The notes beneath the pieces were generated by a model. That model was given only the letters and a program-made list of their open reading frames with translations. It made no database searches and had not been told where the DNA came from. From positions 1-64,000 of the forward strand of contig NZ_SDQO02000001.1 in the NCBI RefSeq assembly GCF_004382825.2: 64,000 bases of DNA, in the 5' to 3' direction. This stretch comes from Corynebacterium silvaticum. Its GTDB lineage: Bacteria; Actinomycetota; Actinomycetes; Mycobacteriales; Mycobacteriaceae. The position numbers and the translations under genes were made by a program. Of the stretch, positions 59,068-64,000 are shown piece by piece; position 1 is the first letter of the stretch, and the number at the start of each line of letters is the position of its first letter.

Positions 59068-59574
59068 TCAGGACGAATGCTTCTCGCGGTATAGGCGCGA
59101 CGCATCTATTACCCGTCTAATGATCGCGTTTAATTGCTTGAGGTCTGTCTCTTCGAGTTTGCCTCCGACTGCATTTGCCCACCGATGCTGCTCGGCCTCG
59201 ATCGCACTCACCGTGTCGCGCCCGCGGGTGGTTGGCTCGAGCAGCTTTGCGCGCCTGTGGTTGGGATTTGGGCGCCACGTCGCCCACCCGGCTGCCACGA
59301 GATCATCGGCAACGCGTTGCACGCTTTGCCGAGCGAGGCCGCGACCTACCCGGCGCGCAATCTCAGCAACTGGTAAGGGCTCGGTAAGCGTTGTACCGAG
59401 CACCTGCCAACGCGCGGGTGTTAAATTGTGAGGTCGAGTGATGAGTGCGGCTGCTTCGAGAAACTCTCCACTCAACTCGAATGCCGGTAGTACGAGAGCT
59501 GTGAGTGCGTCTCCCTCGGTAGTACGCGCTAGCGGCGCTGCGTGTGCGCGGTCGAATGTTCTGGAGTCAAGCAT
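59068..59574 (-). CDS. MarR-family transcriptional regulator
   Basis: A protein of 168 residues from ATG 59574 (MLDSRTFDRAHAAPLARTTE). The winged helix-turn-helix runs from LTPARWQVLGTTL through IARRVGRGLARQSVQRVADD and LVAAGWATWRPNPNHRRAKL to EPTTRG. MarR proteins respond to phenolic or oxidative signals. It overlaps the DJ-1/PfpI gene by 8 bp and probably represses the pair through the palindrome at 60211-60226. Confidence 0.85.
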   Translation of the reverse strand: MLDSRTFDRAHAAPLARTTEGDALTALVLPAFELSGEFLEAAALITRPHNLTPARWQVLGTTLTEPLPVAEIARRVGRGLARQSVQRVADDLVAAGWATWRPNPNHRRAKLLEPTTRGRDTVSAIEAEQHRWANAVGGKLEETDLKQLNAIIRRVIDASRLYREKHSS

Positions 59575-60190
59575 GCATAACTTTCTCTGTGGCGGCCGTG
59601 AAGTTTTCATATTCTGCGAGTCCGCCTCCGAGGTATAGCTCGCGCCAAGCGTCAGCGAGTTCGTCTCCGAACAGACCTGAGATGCGAAAAACCTCGGCCG
59701 CGAACGCCACCGAGTGCACTCCCGACCCAGTCGTCACGCCACGGTCGGTCACTACCGGAGCATCGACATAGTGCTCGCCACCGGCGTAACCGCTGTGCTG
59801 CAAGAACAAGGCGGCATTGCTCGTGTGCCGGCGATCATCAAGCACGCCGTGCTGAGCAAGCGCGAACGTCGCTCCGCAAATCGCGGCTACAGGAGTGCAT
59901 GAGGCGATTAGCCGATCCACTGTCGCGAGAAGTCGGTCGTGCCCATCAAAATAGGTGTCGGCACCCGGAATCACTAGACATGCGATCTTTTCGGGATCGA
60001 GGTCGTCCAGATCAGCATCGGGCTTTACATGCATGCCTCCCAACGACTTCACCTCAGCCGTGCCATCACCGACAAACAGTATGCGAAACATCCCGGGGCG
60101 CATGGTATTAGCCCGCGTGACCTCTGCAGTGATGTGTGCGTACTCCCAGTCTGCCATGGTGTCAGTTGTGTAGATTGCGATGGTCTGCAT
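59567..60190 (-). CDS. DJ-1/PfpI-family protein
   Basis: A 207-residue glutamine-amidotransferase-fold protein: IAIYTTDTMADWEYAHITAE, LVIPGADTYFDGHDRLLATV and the nucleophile elbow VAAICGATFALAQHGVLDDR with the Cys, followed by RRHTSN and VVTDRGVTTGSG. Members act as stress chaperones, glyoxalases or isonitrile hydratase-like enzymes; the substrate is not apparent. It is the first gene of a two-gene operon with MarR. Confidence 0.87.
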   Translation of the reverse strand: MQTIAIYTTDTMADWEYAHITAEVTRANTMRPGMFRILFVGDGTAEVKSLGGMHVKPDADLDDLDPEKIACLVIPGADTYFDGHDRLLATVDRLIASCTPVAAICGATFALAQHGVLDDRRHTSNAALFLQHSGYAGGEHYVDAPVVTDRGVTTGSGVHSVAFAAEVFRISGLFGDELADAWRELYLGGGLAEYENFTAATEKVMHA

Positions 60191-60210
60191 CAGATTCCTC
60201 TCTTTGCTAT

Positions 60211-60230
60211 TGACAGCGTGCTGTCAGTAT
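60211..60230 (-). promoter_or_regulatory. Promoter -10 and MarR-type operator of the DJ-1/MarR operon
   Basis: The perfect palindrome tgacagcgtgctgtca (60211-60226) lies directly after a -10 box TATACT on the minus strand (60230-60225), about 20-36 bp before the DJ-1 start codon. A repressor bound here would block initiation. Confidence 0.68.
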
Positions 60231-60580
60231 ACCATGTCTCATAAAATCAGGTTGAGATTCAAGGCAAAGAGTTCGTTGTTATCCTGCGAGGGCTCGAGAA
60301 GCTGTGGTTGTTCACGAATGAAATGCGTGTGTCGTACTTCTCCGTGCGAAGAACCACGTCTGATTCAGGCGCTATGGAAGATCCGAAGGGGTGTGAGTTC
60401 TGGGGCTGAATACGCTTGTTAAAATGGTATCGAAAACCTACCACGAAGATGACTAGAGGCACCTCTGAAACGGGATACCAACCAGGCAATACGCAACACG
60501 GTCTCCTGACTGCGATGTTCGGCCTTGAACTAGTCTTGAGTCGCCGATTGACAGCAAGTGGGTGCTCAATGTTTGGGTTG
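60231..60580. other. Non-coding flank between the DJ-1 promoter and repeat copy 2
   Basis: About 350 bp with no supportable gene. A minus-strand frame covering 60259-60669 exists, but its first part is just the translated 21-bp array and it has no ribosome-binding site. Confidence 0.4.
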
Positions 60581-60682
60581 TGCGCCCACTTGACTGTTGT
60601 GCGCACCCACACTCTTGACTTTTGCACCCACCTAGCCGCTCCATGCACCCACCTAGAGCCTTGTATCAAAATGAACGTTTAA
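60581..60682 (+). repeat. 81-bp direct repeat copy 2, with an extra 21-bp unit
   Basis: Positions 60602-60682 repeat 58441-58521. One additional related unit precedes it: (c/a)cccac ends at 60589, 60610, 60631 and 60652, an exact 21-bp period with four units. A host-like terminator follows 11 bp later. Confidence 0.85.
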
Positions 60683-60693
60683 GTAACCATCTC

Positions 60694-60726
60694 ACCCGCT
60701 TACCGCTCAGGTAAGCGGGTTTTTGC
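60694..60726 (+). terminator. Rho-independent terminator at the right edge of the repeat unit
   Basis: Perfect 11-bp stem acccgcttacc / ggtaagcgggt with a 5-base loop and ttttt. Confidence 0.9.
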
Positions 60727-60938
60727 TTATCTGCCTGCAGAATATAGGACCCAGCAAGACTGCGATATGGAATAGGTAGACGCATATCTTCACTGGTATG
60801 CCCGTCGTGCAGTATTTCTGCTACGTAGCACCCAGTGGAAGTGATTTCAGTACGTGTGTAGCGGATTTATCAGCGGGTCTTTCCTGTCGTGGATCTCCGC
60901 GGGTAGCAGTACTGGTTGGATGGGTGTAAAAATTTTAC

Positions 60939-61331
60939 ATGTCTTATCCCAATGCGTACGGTCTGGGGCGTGGCGGAGGTTTTAGGCTTATTTTTTCTTT
61001 CCTAACAGCTGAGAACGTGATCTTTTCTTTCCTATCGAAAGAAAACGTAGTTTTTTCTTCCAGCTACCGTCAAAGAAAAAGACTAGAGCACCTTAAATTC
61101 CTGGATGAAGCTCTAGAAAGAGAGTGGGAAAAAGACGATGAGGAAAGCATCAAGAAACAGATAAAGGAGATAGAAGGAAAATTCTCCGGCAAACACTGGG
61201 TACGGCAGCCCTCCTGGATGGAAGTCGCGATTGCAGGGGCGATGATAACATCGCTGACGTTAATCGTATCGGGGGCTATTTTCTTTGTCTCTCACATACT
61301 CTCTGAACACATATTGCGTGAGAATGGTTAG
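60939..61331 (+). CDS. Hypothetical single-pass membrane protein
   Basis: A 130-residue protein with an N-terminal part containing two similar phrases (TAENVIFSFLS, SKENVVFSS). A charged helix KRLEHLKFLDEALEREWEKD follows, and one C-terminal transmembrane segment is present (AIAGAMITSLTLIVSGAIFF). No family recognised. No strong ribosome-binding site is seen before ATG 60939. A TTG-started small membrane frame follows within 40 bp. Confidence 0.5.
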   Translation: MSYPNAYGLGRGGGFRLIFSFLTAENVIFSFLSKENVVFSSSYRQRKRLEHLKFLDEALEREWEKDDEESIKKQIKEIEGKFSGKHWVRQPSWMEVAIAGAMITSLTLIVSGAIFFVSHILSEHILRENG

Positions 61332-61367
61332 GAACAAGGCGGGGTTCTCGCCTTAGAGCTAAGGATT

Positions 61368-61541
61368 TTGATAATCGGGATTCTCCTGTTCCTTATTATT
61401 GTTTTGAGCGCGCCTATCCTGCTGGATTGGCCTGGTAGTAAAGCCCCGGATACGCGCAAGAAGAAGAAAAATGGGGAAAGCGTTAATGAGGACATAGAAA
61501 CCGCCTCCGAGATGATTCCTCTAGCCTTGCCTGTGCGGTGA
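61368..61541 (+). CDS. Putative small membrane protein (TTG start)
   Basis: A 57-residue frame from TTG 61368 with taagga just upstream. One hydrophobic helix (LIIGILLFLIIVLSAPILLD) is followed by a basic run and an acidic tail. Too short for the usual ORF cut-off; supported only by the ribosome-binding site, the plausible topology and its neighbour. Confidence 0.35.
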   Translation: MIIGILLFLIIVLSAPILLDWPGSKAPDTRKKKKNGESVNEDIETASEMIPLALPVR

Positions 61542-62010
61542 GGATAGAGACCTTATTTTTTGGTTGTTGCCTGCCTCATAGAATGGTCACTTCTTTGTGT
61601 GCCCGCACTATTGCGCCGAGATGTCGGCCGTGCACCCGCTCCGCAGCCCAAAGATCCACCCTGGCGAATCACTAGCGCCCGACTCTTTGATCTTCACCTC
61701 AAAGATTGTCGCAAGACGCTCTAGCCTCAATTCCGAACCGGCATCTTGGGTAGTCTGAGGCATGGGGGGGGTAGCCGTTGGAGTACCAATGGTGCTCCAT
61801 GCATCCAGCCTGATGGGACTGAGAACATCGGGGCGTGATTCGGCCAGGTGCCGGACTCGGGCGATTTTGGGGTAAGCGGGGGTAAGGACAAAGTGATATG
61901 CCCTATCTGGGCAAAAGCAGCTGAATCAATTCGTGACGATGCGTAGCGTTATGGGAAGAAACGAATGGTAAGCGCTAATCAGACAGTCTGATTGAAAAGG
62001 GAAACCACTA
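61542..62010. other. Non-coding stretch
   Basis: About 470 bp without a supportable gene. It holds a G8 run near 61764-61771 and a small palindrome aatcaga-cag-tctgatt just before the next gene (about 61977-61993), which may be an operator. Confidence 0.4.
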
Positions 62011-62250
62011 ATGGAAAAGAACATCATCCAGCAGTTCGCAGCAGGGGAAGCGACGATGGACGACGTGAAACGAGCACTCGACAACGAACCGAAGGGTCCG
62101 GAAATCGACCGCAGAAAGATTCCGGTGCGCGACGACCTGCCGTTCATGGACAACCTACTAACCGAGATTCGGGTGGCAAAATTCCGCGGGAAGATCACGA
62201 CGGAACAAGCAAACGAAATGTACGAACACGCAATCAAGAGAAACAAGTAA
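62011..62250 (+). CDS. Small hypothetical protein
   Basis: A 79-residue, highly charged, soluble protein (MEKNIIQQFAAGEATMDDVK; EIDRRKIPVRDDLPFMDNLL; ITTEQANEMYEHAIKRNK) preceded by aaaaggga. Probably helical; the ITTEQANEMYEHAI segment recalls SHOCT-like short helices. No family assigned. It is convergent with the P-type ATPase gene. Confidence 0.6.
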   Translation: MEKNIIQQFAAGEATMDDVKRALDNEPKGPEIDRRKIPVRDDLPFMDNLLTEIRVAKFRGKITTEQANEMYEHAIKRNK

Positions 62251-62290
62251 CCTCACACGCTATGCTGCGTGGAAGCGAGGCTTTCTTTCG

Positions 62291-64000
62291 CTAACCGAAA
62301 ATAGCCGCGCATGTTGCACGGTTTGTCACTTCACCGTCATCCAACCACAGTCGCCTGGCCTGCAGCTCCCTAGCGCCGCCGCGGGATGAGCCGAGCTGAG
62401 TTGAGGATAAAAGCGGTTTCTCGACATGGATGAACGCTGCAAACACGGGGGAGAGCAGTCCATACGAGGCAAGGACCATGCCAAGGATGTCGATGGCAAC
62501 GGTGCCGATGAAGTTGAACATGATGATTTTTCGGGCACGTTTGGCCACGTGGACAGTGTGCGCAAGGTCGTTGAGATCAGAGCTGATAAGGACTACGTCT
62601 GAGCTTTCTTGAGCGATATCGGTGCCTGATCCCATGGCGATCCCCACGGTGGCATGCGCTAGAGCGGGGGCGTCGTTGACTCCGTCGCCGATCATTGCAA
62701 TCGTGCGTCCGGCGGTGCGTTGTGCGTCGATAATGGCGAGTTTGTCGTCGGGAAGCAACCCTGCGTGGACTTCGTCGATACCTAGCTCGGTTGCGACGTC
62801 CCGTGCTGTGGTCTCCTGGTCGCCGGTGAGCATCATGGTTCGCAGCCCGAGTTTCTTCAGGCCCGTAATGGCAGATTTCGCGGAATCACGGATGGCATCA
62901 GCCAAGAGAATCGTGCCTGCATAATGTCCGTCGATGCTGATGTGGACGGCAGTAGCGGTACCGTGGGCATCAACCGTATCCGGCGCACCTGATACCAGGG
63001 AACGGTTCCCTGCGCGCACCGTTTTACCTGCGATTATGACCGTCACGCCTTGCCCTGGTTGATAAACAAAATCTTCAGCCTGGCCGATAGGAAGCCCCTG
63101 CGCGCGAACATATGCGACGACAGCTTGCCCTAACGGATGCTCGGAATAAGATTCAGCGGTTCCTGCCAGCGTAAGCAGATCTTCGCGGTCAATGCTTGTC
63201 GACGGCACGACCTCCACGACCGTAGGGACGCCGGTAGTAAGGGTTCCTGTTTTATCGAAAACAATCGTATCGACGCTAGAAAGTGCTTCAAGGTGGGCGC
63301 CGTCCTTGATAAACGCTCCATTTCTGGCGATTCGGGCGATGGCCGCTAAAACTGCGAGCGGTGTGCCAGCCGCGATTCCGCAAGCGCCAGCGACAACAAC
63401 CACGGCAATCGTGGCCTTGAGATCGTGGGTAATGAGGTAGGTGATCACGGCGCTGGACAAGGCGAGATACACCAGCCATGCTGCGAGTTTATCGGCGAGG
63501 CGCTGTGCTGGTGGTTCTGTGGATTGTGCCTGTTCCACTGCCGCGATGATTCGTCCGTAGGAGGACTCAGTGCCGACTCGTTGTGCACGAACTTCGACCA
63601 CACCGATCTGGTTGATTGATCCGGCAAACACCTCATCGCCGACCGTAATATACACAGGCAGGGGTTCTCCGGTGATACGTGATTGGTCAGCGCTTGATTG
63701 ACCGGAAATAACGGTCCCATCAACAGGTATGCGCCCACCCGGGGACACGATGACGGTGTCTCCTGCGACAACCTCATGCAAGGGCACCAGGATGGTCTCA
63801 TGGTCGCGTCGGACCTGCACTGTCTCGGGGAGGAACGTCATCAGGTCAGTCAAGGCCCCGCGACCGCGATCCAGCGAAAGATCTTCTAAGATCTCTGCGG
63901 CCAGGGCGAAAGCGGTGATCACCAAAGACGTTATCCACTCACCGATGGCTGCCGAAGCGACAATTGCGATGAACATGGACAGCTCCATGCTCATCTTCCT
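62291..64000 (-). CDS. P1B-type metal ATPase (N-terminus outside window; C-terminal frameshift)
   Basis: A heavy-metal-type P-ATPase, cut at its N-terminus by the window edge. Visible are the actuator loop ITGEP, the phosphorylation site VFDKTGTLTTG, SEHPLG, TGDQ and the hinge GDGVNDAPAL. The transmembrane metal site that is usually CPC/CPx reads GACGIAAGTPLA, so the cation is uncertain. At about 62423 one base is missing: the other frame continues ETAFILNSARLIPRRR and a stop at 62372-62370, the usual end of the family. As it stands the frame replaces the last helix by about 40 unrelated residues. Confidence 0.85.
   Translation of the reverse strand, partial: RKMSMELSMFIAIVASAAIGEWITSLVITAFALAAEILEDLSLDRGRGALTDLMTFLPETVQVRRDHETILVPLHEVVAGDTVIVSPGGRIPVDGTVISGQSSADQSRITGEPLPVYITVGDEVFAGSINQIGVVEVRAQRVGTESSYGRIIAAVEQAQSTEPPAQRLADKLAAWLVYLALSSAVITYLITHDLKATIAVVVVAGACGIAAGTPLAVLAAIARIARNGAFIKDGAHLEALSSVDTIVFDKTGTLTTGVPTVVEVVPSTSIDREDLLTLAGTAESYSEHPLGQAVVAYVRAQGLPIGQAEDFVYQPGQGVTVIIAGKTVRAGNRSLVSGAPDTVDAHGTATAVHISIDGHYAGTILLADAIRDSAKSAITGLKKLGLRTMMLTGDQETTARDVATELGIDEVHAGLLPDDKLAIIDAQRTAGRTIAMIGDGVNDAPALAHATVGIAMGSGTDIAQESSDVVLISSDLNDLAHTVHVAKRARKIIMFNFIGTVAIDILGMVLASYGLLSPVFAAFIHVEKPLLSSTQLGSSRGGARELQARRLWLDDGEVTNRATCAAIFG

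Noticed and set aside
60259..60669. Minus-strand frame of 136 codons with a Trp-containing seven-residue repeat
   Set aside because: The repeat is the translation of the 21-bp DNA array, half of which is copied elsewhere without the rest of the frame. There is no ribosome-binding site and no recognisable family.

Overview
The window looks like a chromosome segment of a Corynebacterium, probably of the diphtheriae/ulcerans/pseudotuberculosis group. This is inferred from gene content, moderate GC, an actinobacterial-type 5S rRNA and gene families typical of that genus; species cannot be fixed from the sequence alone. Host DNA fills 1 to about 10.3 kb and about 60.7 to 64 kb. Between them lies a higher-GC accessory block of roughly 48-50 kb that contains an almost complete siphovirus-type prophage.

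Left host segment: the end of an rRNA operon (5S rRNA and a strong terminator), a MacB/FtsX-type ABC exporter pair, two adjacent fluoride-channel genes (crcB) that both carry frameshifts, phosphoglucomutase, a MauE/DoxX-like membrane protein with a DsbA-like thiol oxidoreductase, tRNA-Ala(GGC), and a methyltransferase/cupin pair that appears to be transcribed without a leader.

Accessory block, left arm (9.8-14.6 kb, minus strand): five overlapping genes form one operon. They are an ABC-three-component (ABC-3C) effector-type protein, its middle component, a Rad50-like ABC ATPase with a CxxC hook, an XRE regulator and a XamI-family restriction endonuclease that ends before its catalytic part. 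This is a candidate anti-phage module. A divergent promoter region with two inverted 10-bp boxes separates it from the phage early genes.

Phage early and replication region (14.7-29 kb, plus strand): small basic protein, sigma-like regulator, DUF2800 and DUF2815 proteins, family A DNA polymerase, antirepressor, primase-helicase, VRR nuclease, SNF2 helicase, late regulator and HNH nuclease. The polymerase is interrupted in motif B by an intein. A homing endonuclease is encoded inside that intein in a different reading frame. Packaging and morphogenesis follow (30-54 kb): small terminase, a phage-borne S-adenosylmethionine synthetase overlapping a ParB-N/DNA methyltransferase gene, large terminase, HK97-type portal, ClpP-like protease and capsid, a connector gene broken by a stop codon, neck and tail genes with a -1 frameshift site, tape measure, tail spike, holin and amidase. 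The arm ends with a zinc/HTH protein, a SHOCT-like protein and two tandem large serine recombinases (54.3-57.8 kb), the likely integration machinery. Five cargo genes lie antisense in gaps of the phage operons: Abi_2 (with a small structured RNA just upstream), Abi_C, DUF1643 and an XRE/membrane pair.

Right flank: a membrane-anchored coiled-coil protein, then a 2.16-kb unit bounded by 81-bp direct repeats that carries a DJ-1/PfpI gene, a MarR regulator and transposase-like debris. Host-like small genes and a partial P1B-type ATPase, frameshifted at its C-terminus, close the window. Attachment sites could not be identified, so the exact ends of the element are unresolved.
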